Below are positions 43,247 to 51,796 of a stretch of DNA of 53,766 nucleotides, in pieces. This stretch comes from Methylophaga sp. (GTDB lineage Bacteria; Pseudomonadota; Gammaproteobacteria; Nitrosococcales; Methylophagaceae). The notes under the pieces were generated by a model. That model worked only from the letters and a program-made list of their open reading frames with translations. It ran no database searches and was not told the DNA's origin. A program made the position numbers and the translations under genes. The stretch lies in NCBI GenBank assembly GCA_002733105.1, contig NVUI01000009.1, positions 2,438 to 56,203 on the forward strand, read 5' to 3'. Positions within the stretch are counted from its first letter, which is position 1, and every line of letters begins with the position of its first letter.

Positions 43247-43849
43247 TTAATCTCGTTTTAAACTGAAGGTAAGGTAAAAATTTACCGGTATAGCATGGCT
43301 AATACTTGGCAGCTTAGCTAATGCCATTAGTTTGTCTATTCCTGCTATTAATGAAAAGTTACCTGCATTAATAATGATAGGAGTCACACTCACTGCTGAC
43401 AACTTTGCACCAACAAGTCGAGTAATAACCACATCAATCTCTAGCGGTTCACTTTCACCGTGTAAGTTAAGTGTTGAATCTACCGTAATCCTTGCACTGC
43501 CCCCCTCGGGTATGGCATCAAGGATTGAGGGAGCAATCGTTGCAGTTAATGTTGCCGTGGTAAATTTATCTATTTCAAATAAAAATGTTTTTAATCGCTC
43601 ATTACGAATATCAATATTGGTATCAACACTACTGAGATCGATATTTATCTTCAATTGGCCTTCGCTATCTAAACTACCTTGTATGTTTTGAAACTGATGA
43701 ATTTCGGCCACACTACCTTTTTTTATTGAAACAAAATTAAGTTGTGATTGCGTAGCATCAAGCACCCAATCAGCAGAATGAACTAGCGTAGTCGTCATCA
43801 TTACTATTATTGATAAGACTATTGTTTGGATAAATTTTATATTAGTCAC
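43247..43849 (-). CDS. YceI-like periplasmic protein
   Basis: 200 residues. Signal peptide (cleavage about LVHSA, 26), then a lipocalin-like YceI domain: WVLDATQSQLNFVSIKKGSV and the following beta strands, with LNLHGESEPLEIDVVITR. The family binds isoprenoids; the ligand here is unknown. It is 23 bp from leuD and 17 bp after pomB, so it could share either transcript. Confidence 0.85.
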   Translation of the reverse strand: MTNIKFIQTIVLSIIVMMTTTLVHSADWVLDATQSQLNFVSIKKGSVAEIHQFQNIQGSLDSEGQLKINIDLSSVDTNIDIRNERLKTFLFEIDKFTTATLTATIAPSILDAIPEGGSARITVDSTLNLHGESEPLEIDVVITRLVGAKLSAVSVTPIIINAGNFSLIAGIDKLMALAKLPSISHAIPVNFYLTFSLKRD

Positions 43850-43866
43850 TTTGTATTCCTCTTATT

Positions 43867-44760
43867 TTATTGAGCTTTACTCACTTCACCTTCGATAGCA
43901 TCGTATTGTGTATTAAGATTTTCTATAGATTTAATGACACCCTCTCCTAATTCAGATTTCAATACAATAATTTCCACCCTACGATTTTTGGCTCTATTTT
44001 GAGTTGAATCATTAGGTACCAATGGCTGTGTATCTGCATAGCCCTCAATAACAAAGCGTTCCCTACTCATCTCTCCACTTTGGAGTAATACATGTATTAC
44101 AGAGGTTGCTCTAGATGTTGACAGTTCCCAGTTTGAACGATATCTAGGGGTATTTATGGGAATATCATCGGTGTGGCCTGCAACAGCAATCTGCCCATCC
44201 GTTTTAGATAAAACATCATTAATCTTCTGTAAAATGGGTACGAACCCTCTATTGAGTCTAGCATCGCCCGATTGAAAAGAACCTTTTTCACGGATCCGGA
44301 TGACAATACGACTCAATTGAGATTCAACATCAATTAATCCCTCAGCTATCTCTCCCTCCAATGCTTGTTTAAATTTCTCGGTTTCTTCAGCAATTTCTTT
44401 TGCTTGTTGTTCGGCTAAATCTTTGGCATCCATTTTCACTTTTAATGCGTCACGTGTTTCATCTATAGTATCTTGACGAACTTCTTTTAAAGGGGTCGGG
44501 CGAGGATCACCGGGGCTGAAATTTTGTGCAATGATGCTTGTTCCTTTAGGGATGGCATCTGCTGTTACTTCACGTTGCACACCGAAGGCATCGTCTAATG
44601 ATTTAACCACCATTTTGTATTTCAATGCATCCATTTCTGCAAAGGATAGTAACAATACAAAAAAGCACATCAATAAGGACATTAAATCAGCAAATGTCCC
44701 CATATAGGCGGGCAATCCCTCAGGGGGACAATCACAATCGTGTTCTTCTTCTTCACTCAT
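43867..44760 (-). CDS. pomB: Flagellar stator protein, MotB/PomB type
   Basis: 297 residues. Single helix preceded by PAYMGTFADLMSLLMCFFVL with the essential Asp, and a C-terminal OmpA-like domain (GHTDDIPINTPRYRSNWELS, SRERFVIEGYADTQP, RAKNRRVEI). The TFADLM context resembles Na+-driven PomB, the ion choice being an inference. The N-terminus has HDCDCPPEGLP. Follows pomA by 31 bp. Confidence 0.9.
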   Translation of the reverse strand: MSEEEEHDCDCPPEGLPAYMGTFADLMSLLMCFFVLLLSFAEMDALKYKMVVKSLDDAFGVQREVTADAIPKGTSIIAQNFSPGDPRPTPLKEVRQDTIDETRDALKVKMDAKDLAEQQAKEIAEETEKFKQALEGEIAEGLIDVESQLSRIVIRIREKGSFQSGDARLNRGFVPILQKINDVLSKTDGQIAVAGHTDDIPINTPRYRSNWELSTSRATSVIHVLLQSGEMSRERFVIEGYADTQPLVPNDSTQNRAKNRRVEIIVLKSELGEGVIKSIENLNTQYDAIEGEVSKAQ

Positions 44761-44791
44761 ACAAGTGACTCTCTATATCTGAGCATCAATA

Positions 44792-45562
44792 TTACTCAGC
44801 GGCCTCGGTTTCTTGAGCTTCACGCTGTGATACAGGAAGGAAGTTTCTTAGTAACTCATCCAATACTTTTGGATTCTGTCCTTCTTGAATACCCAACACA
44901 CTCTGAATAATAATGACTTTATTCATTTGTTCTTCTGCACTACGTAATTTCAATTTATCTGATACAGGTAAGGCAAACATATTGGCTATCATTGCACCAT
45001 AAAGTGTCGTCAGTAATGCGACGGCCATTGCAGGTCCGATAGATTTAGGATCTGACATGTTCGATAACATCTGTACCAAGCCTACCAATGTACCGATCAT
45101 GCCCATAGCCGGCCCAGCATCACCCATTTGTTTAAAAAGGTCTTGGCCTATTTTATGACGGTTCACCATTTCGTTCATTTCTGTTGATAGTGCTTTTTTG
45201 ACTATTTCAGGTTCATGTCCATCAACTAACATTCTGACACCTGCAGCTAAAACAGGATTATTAATCTCTTGTCCTTCTAAAGCTAAAAGACCTTCTTTTC
45301 TTGCAATACCAGCCAGCTCCACAACCGCTACAATTAACTCTTCAGATGTTTCTGCCTTGTGTAAAAAAGCTTTTAACGCCACTTTAAACGAACCAATAAA
45401 CTGGCCCAGTGTATAACGCATCATAACGACAGCCGCTGTGCCACCAATAACAATCACTAAGGAGGGGATATTGATAAATACCAAAGCGCCTGATCCCGTT
45501 GCTATGGTCCCTATAATAAGGGCCCAAGCAATTAAAACGCCAACTAATGTAGCTAAATCCAC
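44792..45562 (-). CDS. pomA: Flagellar stator protein, MotA/PomA type
   Basis: 256 residues with four helices. MDLATLVGVLIAWALIIGTI, then GGTAAVVMMRYTLGQFIGSF, cytoplasmic loop with EIVKKALSTEMNEM, and MGDAGPAMGMIGTLVGLVQM, all typical of PomA. Forms the ion channel with PomB. Length and sequence favour the sodium branch. Confidence 0.93.
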   Translation of the reverse strand: MDLATLVGVLIAWALIIGTIATGSGALVFINIPSLVIVIGGTAAVVMMRYTLGQFIGSFKVALKAFLHKAETSEELIVAVVELAGIARKEGLLALEGQEINNPVLAAGVRMLVDGHEPEIVKKALSTEMNEMVNRHKIGQDLFKQMGDAGPAMGMIGTLVGLVQMLSNMSDPKSIGPAMAVALLTTLYGAMIANMFALPVSDKLKLRSAEEQMNKVIIIQSVLGIQEGQNPKVLDELLRNFLPVSQREAQETEAAE

Positions 45563-45693
45563 AGAATCATCTCCTTACAGATATATATCTTGTACTACGA
45601 ACTTTGAAAAATAACTCACCAATTTTACCCAAAGAGAACTAAAAAATCTTTATATCATTCTACATTTTCATACAAAATTAATTAATGGCTAAA

Positions 45694-47841
45694 TTAAAGT
45701 TGTTTTTTTGTATGCATTTTTTGGCTATACACATACCAAGCAGGAAGTAATAATAAGATAATCAAGCCCAGCACTAACATCATTGGCCACATTATCGGCC
45801 GATTCCACTGTTGCTGTAATTGATATCGTTGTCGCGCATCAACACGGCGATACTTAAGTGTATTATTAGCCATCAGGTTCGGCTTCACGTTTTTATTCCA
45901 GGCATGATATAAAGAAAACTGTTTAGGATGATATCCCCATACCCACGGCGCATCTTCCGTGACTATTGATGTCATCTGCTTAATGATCTGTTGTCGCTCA
46001 TCATTATTAGGCATAACACGCATTTTCTCAAATAAGCGGTCAAACTCCACATTGTCATAATTTGCAGTATTTTGGCCTCCTGAGGCTACTTTACCATTAG
46101 GCCCATAAAGTAAAAACAAGAAATTCTCTGGATCGGGATAATCAGCCCCCCAACCCCATTGAAACATTTGTGTTTGGCCACTGCTCATTTTGTCTTGAAA
46201 ACGATTATAATCTGTACTACGAACCACAAGCTGTATATTGAGTTTCTGAAATTGTTTTCGTAACCAATCAAATTGGGCTTTAGCATCAGGACCACTTGCA
46301 GGCACATCAAAGTACAGTACTAATGGTTCTCCAGTTTGTTGATGTCGACCTTGTGGATAGCCCGCTTGCACTAGCAGCGCTTGAGCAGATAGAATAGAAC
46401 GCCGTTTAGCCTCACCAGCTTCCCATTGATAAACAGACTGATTAATACCTTCTTGCCCACTTATATAACCAAATATCCCTGGTGCTACAGGTCCTTGTGA
46501 AGCGATACCTCGACCATTCAAAAAAATTGAAATAAATTCTTCATAATCAACGGCTATAGAAATAGCCTGACGTAAATTTTTGGCCTGCTCCGTGTAACCT
46601 CCCACAACAGGATCTTGCATATTAAAACCAATGTAATAAATTGACGTGCCAATGGCTGTTTTTAAATCAATCCCCTTTTGTTTCATCGCATCACTTAAAC
46701 CAAAATCACCAGCATTGCTGACTTGTACCGCTTGATCAAAGCTATCTGAACTTATCCCACTAACATCATAATATCCCTGTAAAAACTTATTCCAATAAGA
46801 GGTGTTTTCCTTTTCTAAGGTAAACACAATCTTATCAATAAAAGGTAGTGGCTTACCCGCATCCTCAAGCATACCATTGGCTAAATCAGCCTTTTCACCC
46901 TCAACAGGATAAGTTTCACCATGATAATTTGGGTTCCTAATTAATACCATTTTACTATTTGGATCATTTTTAATTAATTGATATGGTCCAGTACCTACAG
47001 GATACCAATCCATAGTAATGTTCTTTTTTATCAACCCTTCTTGTCGATAAAAATCATCTGCTTCCCATGGAATTGGTGCAAAAAATGGCATCGCCAACCA
47101 GTACCTTAACTGTGGATATTTGCCATGAACTTTTATTTGATAGGTATGGGAATCAACGACAGTAACCCCATCAATGTCTAATGTATTTAAATCAATTATT
47201 TGCCCCTGCTGCTTTAGTGCTTGTAATTTTTTTGAATAATCAGCCAAACCCACAATATATTCACCCATCACCCCCAAAATTGGCGAATGTATTTCAGGAT
47301 GAGCCAATCGTTTTATTTGATATACATAATCTGCTGCGACTAGTTCTCTAGTCTCTGTTTGCTCAAAATCAGCCAAGGTTTTAACCGTAGATAATTGCTG
47401 TTGATTTAACTGATGATAAACAAATTCACCTTGCTCGTTCCGTGCAAAGGCAGGATGAGGCTGATATAAGATGTTGGGCTGAATACTAATTTCATAAATA
47501 CTATAGGCCACTCGTGAGGTCTCTACATCCTCAGCTAAACGCTCACCTTGTTGGTTAAAATATTGCACTGTTGGCAACTTGGTTGCCGTTAACTCAATCA
47601 GGCTATAAGGTCTTTTAAGATAATGGTATTGCAAGGGGGGCTCATAAATTTGACCCGTAAAGCTTGTTTCATTTGCGCTATAAGAACGAGCGGGATCAAG
47701 ATGTTTAGGCCGCAGAGAAAAAGAGGCATATAGAATTGATTCAGCTTCATTAGTTTGTGTATAAGGTGAGTTAAGCATGGTCGAATCACACCCTGTAAGG
47801 GTAAGTAACAACAATAAACACCATCGCAATAGCTGCCGCAT
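45694..47841 (-). CDS. Peptide-type ABC substrate-binding lipoprotein with C-terminal helix
   Basis: 715 residues, family 5 solute-binding protein, longer than the usual ~530. The N-terminus LLLLLTLTGC is a lipobox (Cys18). Typical parts are SFSLRPKHLDPARSY, WYPVGTGPYQLIKNDPNS, FDQAVQVSNAGDF and DYPDPENFLFLLYG. A hydrophobic helix PMMLVLGLIILLLLPAWYVY (about 684-703) close to the C-terminus is unusual; the protein would be fixed to the membrane at both ends. It diverges from fabI. A permease of the same type lies 25 kb away at 19091. Confidence 0.88.
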   Translation of the reverse strand: MRQLLRWCLLLLLTLTGCDSTMLNSPYTQTNEAESILYASFSLRPKHLDPARSYSANETSFTGQIYEPPLQYHYLKRPYSLIELTATKLPTVQYFNQQGERLAEDVETSRVAYSIYEISIQPNILYQPHPAFARNEQGEFVYHQLNQQQLSTVKTLADFEQTETRELVAADYVYQIKRLAHPEIHSPILGVMGEYIVGLADYSKKLQALKQQGQIIDLNTLDIDGVTVVDSHTYQIKVHGKYPQLRYWLAMPFFAPIPWEADDFYRQEGLIKKNITMDWYPVGTGPYQLIKNDPNSKMVLIRNPNYHGETYPVEGEKADLANGMLEDAGKPLPFIDKIVFTLEKENTSYWNKFLQGYYDVSGISSDSFDQAVQVSNAGDFGLSDAMKQKGIDLKTAIGTSIYYIGFNMQDPVVGGYTEQAKNLRQAISIAVDYEEFISIFLNGRGIASQGPVAPGIFGYISGQEGINQSVYQWEAGEAKRRSILSAQALLVQAGYPQGRHQQTGEPLVLYFDVPASGPDAKAQFDWLRKQFQKLNIQLVVRSTDYNRFQDKMSSGQTQMFQWGWGADYPDPENFLFLLYGPNGKVASGGQNTANYDNVEFDRLFEKMRVMPNNDERQQIIKQMTSIVTEDAPWVWGYHPKQFSLYHAWNKNVKPNLMANNTLKYRRVDARQRYQLQQQWNRPIMWPMMLVLGLIILLLLPAWYVYSQKMHTKKQL

Positions 47842-47957
47842 AAATTTTCACCAAATAAGCCAGCAATGATTATAACGAGAAAGTACATTGATTGCCTGTT
47901 CCTGTATCGCTTATAATCAAGGCGTTCATTATATATTTCGTTATTTAGGAGAGTCTC

Positions 47958-48743
47958 ATGGGATTTTTACAAGGCAAGCGCGTCTTAGTTGTAGGTGTTG
48001 CCAGCCCCCGATCTATTGCATCAGGTATTGCACTTGCTATGGCACGTGAAGGTGCAGAACTTGCATTTACCTATCAAACTGACAAATTAAAGTCCCGAGT
48101 CGAGAAAATTGCTGCTCAATGTGGCGCAGATCCCGCATTAGTATTTCCATGTGATGTCGCTAGTGACGATCAAATTGAGGCAGTATTCGATCAACTTGGC
48201 AAGCATTGGGATGGCTTAGACACGATTATCCATGCTGTTGCTTTTGCTCCTCGTGAGCAGCTACAAGGCAGCTATGTTGATAGTGTCACCCGCGAAGGTT
48301 TTGCCATTGCTCATGATATTAGTGCTTATAGTTTTGCCGCATTAGCAAAAGCAGGCAAATCATTAATGGCAGGCCGTAATGGTTCATTACTCACATTAAG
48401 TTATTTAGGGGCTGAACGTGCTATTGATAACTACAATGTTATGGGTATAGCTAAGGCAAGTTTAGAAGCAAGTGTACGTTATATGGCCTTATCACTGGGC
48501 CCTGAAGGTACGCGAGTGAATGCTGTTTCAGCAGGCCCAATCAAAACGCTAGCTTCTGCAGGTATTGCAGATTTTAGTAAAAAATTAGCACAGGGCGCTG
48601 CAGCTTCACCACTTCGCCGTAACGTGACTATTGATGAAGTTGGCAATGTAGCGGCCTTCCTGTGTTCAGATTTGGCCTCTGGTATCACTGGTGAAATAAC
48701 GTATGTAGATAGTGGGTTTAATATTGTTGGTATTACAGGATAA
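47958..48743 (+). CDS. fabI: Enoyl-[acyl-carrier-protein] reductase (NADH)
   Basis: 261 residues. [20 protein letters not shown] for NADH binding, [17 protein letters not shown], and the catalytic Y-x6-K in [13 protein letters not shown]. Last reduction of fatty acid elongation. A terminator follows at 48769. Confidence 0.97.
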   Translation: MGFLQGKRVLVVGVASPRSIASGIALAMAREGAELAFTYQTDKLKSRVEKIAAQCGADPALVFPCDVASDDQIEAVFDQLGKHWDGLDTIIHAVAFAPREQLQGSYVDSVTREGFAIAHDISAYSFAALAKAGKSLMAGRNGSLLTLSYLGAERAIDNYNVMGIAKASLEASVRYMALSLGPEGTRVNAVSAGPIKTLASAGIADFSKKLAQGAAASPLRRNVTIDEVGNVAAFLCSDLASGITGEITYVDSGFNIVGITG

Positions 48744-48768
48744 ACCATCAAATTTTATCATTACATCA

Positions 48769-48800
48769 ACAGGGCATTTTATATGCCCTGTTTTGTTTTA
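48769..48800 (+). terminator. Terminator after fabI
   Basis: CAGGGCAT / ATGCCCTG stem with TTTAT loop, followed by TTTTGTTTTA. Confidence 0.9.
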
Positions 48801-48824
48801 GTACTTTGAGATTAAGGAATAACC

Positions 48825-50027
48825 ATGTCACATAAACACGCAATTATTTTATTAGCCTTTATTATCTTTGGTGCCGTCAGTGGCGTAGCTTATGGCTGGT
48901 ACTTTGGTAGTCAAGCACAATCTTTGGCCTGGCTAGGAGAATTGTTCTTAAATGCTTTGAAGATGACCATTATTCCTCTTATCATGGCATCCATCATTAG
49001 CGGCATTGGCTCATTAGGTGATATTCGTGATTTAGGCCGCATCGGTGGTTTCACCGTGCTTTATTACACCTTCACTACCGCAATTGCAGTACTTGTCGGT
49101 CTATTGGTAGTGAACTGGATCCAGCCTGGAAAAGGCATTAGCCTAGGTGATCCTAGTATTCCAGAACATATCTTAGCTAAACAAGATGTCGGTATGTCAG
49201 ATATCATCTTGTCATTAGTTTCACCCAATTTAGTGCAATCAGCCAGTAATACTCAGTTATTGCCCCTTATCGTCTTTGCCATTCTATTTGCTATGGCCCT
49301 CACGACTTTAGGCAAAAAATCTGAGCCCGTCTTTGCTGTATTTGAAGGCATAAATGAGGCGATGATGAAGTTGGTCATGTGGATTATGTATCTTGCCCCT
49401 ATCGGTATTTTTGCACTGATCGCCACAAGATTAGGTAATGCAGGTGGTGGTGAGCAATTTCTGGCTGAAATTAAAGCCGTTGGCCTGCATGTAGTCACAG
49501 TTATTACTGGCTTAGCCATTCATTTTATCATTCTATCACTCATACTGGTCTTTATTGCTAGACGTGGTGTTGACTATCTTATTGGCATGGGTCGCGCCTT
49601 AATTACCGCCTTTGGTACCGCAAGCTCATCGGCAACCTTACCCTTAACCATGGAATGTGCGCGTGAAAATAATATTGATCCTAAAGCCGTCAAATTTGTA
49701 TTACCGCTAGGCAGCACTATCAATATGGATGGTACCGCTCTTTATGAAGCGGCAGCTGTGCTATTTATTGCCCAAGCTTATGGTATTGATCTCACCATGG
49801 GACAGCAGACCATTGTGTTCATCACCGCTACCCTCGCAGCAATAGGTGCTGCAGGCATTCCTGAAGCAGGGCTTGTTACCATGGTGATAGTATTAACAGC
49901 CGTTGGTTTACCACTAGAGGGCATCGGTTTGCTATTAGCTGTAGATTGGTTTTTAGACCGCTTCCGTACCACTATTAATGTCTGGGGAGATAGTGTCGGA
50001 GCAGCTGTGATACATAGATTACTCTAA
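48825..50027 (+). CDS. Dicarboxylate/amino acid:cation symporter (DAACS)
   Basis: 400 residues, about eight helices and two re-entrant loops. LGELFLNALKMTIIPLIMAS, TAFGTASSSATLPLTMECAR, GSTINMDGTALYEAAAVLFI and GAAGIPEAGLVTMVIVL are the Glt/Dct signatures; NMDGT binds Na+ and substrate. Substrate (glutamate, aspartate, C4-dicarboxylate) cannot be told from sequence. The 225 bp downstream (50028-50252) hold a weak inverted repeat (AAAATCATACA / TGTGTGATTTT). Confidence 0.93.
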   Translation: MSHKHAIILLAFIIFGAVSGVAYGWYFGSQAQSLAWLGELFLNALKMTIIPLIMASIISGIGSLGDIRDLGRIGGFTVLYYTFTTAIAVLVGLLVVNWIQPGKGISLGDPSIPEHILAKQDVGMSDIILSLVSPNLVQSASNTQLLPLIVFAILFAMALTTLGKKSEPVFAVFEGINEAMMKLVMWIMYLAPIGIFALIATRLGNAGGGEQFLAEIKAVGLHVVTVITGLAIHFIILSLILVFIARRGVDYLIGMGRALITAFGTASSSATLPLTMECARENNIDPKAVKFVLPLGSTINMDGTALYEAAAVLFIAQAYGIDLTMGQQTIVFITATLAAIGAAGIPEAGLVTMVIVLTAVGLPLEGIGLLLAVDWFLDRFRTTINVWGDSVGAAVIHRLL

Positions 50028-50252
50028 AAATCATACAAAATTAACGCCAATAAAAAAGGGCTAACGCCAAGCCGTCATAATGTGTGATTTTACCCAAACA
50101 CTTCCTTTTATACTGCGGACCAAGATAGTATTAGATAGAACAATTTCACTTGCCATTTACTCTTAAATAGCGGGTCAATTTTGATCGCCAATTAACAATT
50201 CATATCTCATGGCCAATTTAGAGTATACTGATTTGTTTAGTTAGGGTCGTGA

Positions 50253-50906
50253 ATGACTACAGGAAATTCAGCATCTAAAGAATTACAACCCACTATTCTT
50301 TCCTATGTGAAAGATATTCCCAACCTGTGTTCACTTGCAGGATTAGCTTGCACAATATTAGCTATTTACTTCAGTATTTTAGGCATTTACGCTGCTGCAA
50401 TGATTGGCATGGTCTGGGCTGTTGCATTTGATTGGGCCGATGGTCTTATTGCGCGAAGAATAAAAGGCCGAACAGGTAAAGACCGAGCATTCGGCGGTCA
50501 ACTTGATGTCTTAATCGACATTGTGAGCTATGGTGTCACTCCTGCCATTCTTTTAATGAGCTATGGAAAGTTTGAGCCTATATTTTTATTCGGCGCTTTT
50601 TTAATGCTCGCTGCTAGTGCGATACGGCTAAGTTATTTTAGTGTATACGGTCTTGCTGGTGGTTCGAAATACACTGGCTTAGCGCTTGATAACAATAGCC
50701 TAATACTCGTTTTCATATTTTTGTTTGAAGCTATGTTTAGCGAGGGAACTTTTTCAGTCATTCTTTATCTTAGTGGCTTAACACTCGCTGCTTTGAATGT
50801 ATCGCAAATTAAAACACCTAAACTGTCTGGTAACCCAGTCAATGTTTATATTCTTGCTGTTTACACGTTTGGAATAACAGCCATCTATGGTTGGAAATTT
50901 TTATAG
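50253..50906 (+). CDS. CDP-alcohol phosphatidyltransferase family protein
   Basis: 217 residues, about six helices. The CDP-alcohol motif reads DWADGLIARR ... FGGQLDVLID: DG..AR is followed, after 12 residues (RIKGRTGKDRAF) rather than the usual 7-8, by G...D...D. All catalytic Asp and Gly/Arg are present. Joins a phosphoalcohol to diacylglycerol phosphate, for example serine, glycerol phosphate or inositol. With the nucleotidyltransferase 43 bp downstream it forms a two-gene unit; the polar head is not determined. Serine synthase (pssA) is the nearest guess. Confidence 0.85.
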   Translation: MTTGNSASKELQPTILSYVKDIPNLCSLAGLACTILAIYFSILGIYAAAMIGMVWAVAFDWADGLIARRIKGRTGKDRAFGGQLDVLIDIVSYGVTPAILLMSYGKFEPIFLFGAFLMLAASAIRLSYFSVYGLAGGSKYTGLALDNNSLILVFIFLFEAMFSEGTFSVILYLSGLTLAALNVSQIKTPKLSGNPVNVYILAVYTFGITAIYGWKFL

Positions 50907-50948
50907 CAAATAACGAAAATCACTTTAATCTAGGAGTTAGATAATACA

Positions 50949-51404
50949 ATGGTTGTATATACGGTAGGCACCTTTGATTTATTACATGTTGGGCATCTTG
51001 CATTATTGGAATATTGCGCCACATTAGGTGATACTGTCGCTGTTGGTGTTGCTTCTGATGAGGTGGTGAAATTGTATAAGCCTAATATCCCCGTCATTCC
51101 ACTTGAACAACGTATAGAAATGCTTCTAGCACTACGCTGTGTCGATATTGTATTGCCGTATCATGAGTTGGATTATATTGCGGTTTGTAAGAAAGTTAAG
51201 GCGGATATTTTTGTTATTGGCGAAGACTGGGGCAGAAAGCCACATAATCAAAATGTTGAAAACTTTCTAAAATCTCAAGGTAAAGAGATTGTTCAAGTTC
51301 AATATAACCCAAGAAATTCATCAACTAAAATTAAAAAGGATGTGTTGTCTTTGCACCAAACAGGTAAAAGATTTGAGGCAGAAAAATTTGCTTTAGCATT
51401 GTAA
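50949..51404 (+). CDS. Glycerol-3-phosphate cytidylyltransferase-like nucleotidyltransferase
   Basis: 151 residues. GTFDLLHVGHLALLEYC holds the HxGH nucleotide-binding motif, and NSSTKIKKDVL corresponds to the ISTTKI-type CTP site. This is the TagD/ECT/CCT fold, which makes CDP-alcohols from CTP and a phosphoalcohol (glycerol phosphate, ribitol phosphate, phosphoethanolamine). Directly follows the CDP-alcohol phosphatidyltransferase, so it probably supplies the activated head group. Substrate unknown. Confidence 0.85.
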   Translation: MVVYTVGTFDLLHVGHLALLEYCATLGDTVAVGVASDEVVKLYKPNIPVIPLEQRIEMLLALRCVDIVLPYHELDYIAVCKKVKADIFVIGEDWGRKPHNQNVENFLKSQGKEIVQVQYNPRNSSTKIKKDVLSLHQTGKRFEAEKFALAL

Positions 51405-51555
51405 AACATAGTCTAACAATCCAATCCAGTTGACCGTGAAAAGGGCTTAGGTCGTTAATGATGAAAATAGCTGTAGATTTTAAATCATTTCTGCCCTAAT
51501 AATCACATGTTAACCATCAAGAAGCGGTAGTTTGCCATTGGCTTATACAAACAAA

Positions 51556-51599
51556 TAGAAAAGAAAAAAGCCTCAACATCGAAAAAATGCTAAGGCTTT
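51556..51599 (-). terminator. Strong minus-strand terminator downstream of the tRNA-like RNA
   Basis: On the minus strand AAAGCCTTAGCAT pairs (with two G-U) with ATGTTGAGGCTTT around TTTTTCG, then TTTTCTTTTC. It lies 200 bp beyond the ppiD stop. Between 51405 and 51555 I see no gene or repeat. Confidence 0.75.
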
Positions 51600-51607
51600 A
51601 ATATAAT

Positions 51608-51708
51608 TGGTGGACCTACAAGGACTTGAACCCTGAACAAAAGGATGATCAGTACTCATCATCTGACTAAGTTTAGCGTCATGCTTTCTAGTGCTGGTCA
51701 GGCTAAAC
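51608..51708 (-). ncRNA. tRNA-like structured RNA / pseudo-tRNA, 3' end with CCA
   Basis: The minus strand ends (51608) with a T-arm and acceptor: CAGGG TTCAAGT CCTTG TAGGTCC ACCA, which is a proper 5-bp T stem with 7-base loop, acceptor 3' strand and CCA. No ordinary D-arm, anticodon arm or GGACCTA 5' strand precedes it. Instead there is a 7-bp stem GTTTAGC...GCTAAAC (51708-51702 with 51677-51671) and a GATGAT/ATCATC element. It is either a relict of a tRNA broken by an old integration, or a 3' UTR/ncRNA with a tRNA-like end. A terminator follows at 51556-51599. Bounds are approximate on the 5' side. Confidence 0.4.
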
Positions 51709-51796
51709 AAAGATCTTAGCTTCTTCCCATGTTCGATACCTTATTGCACGGCTTTAGCTAAGGCCACTTTTTAGTGGTTCTTATCATCGCATAAAA

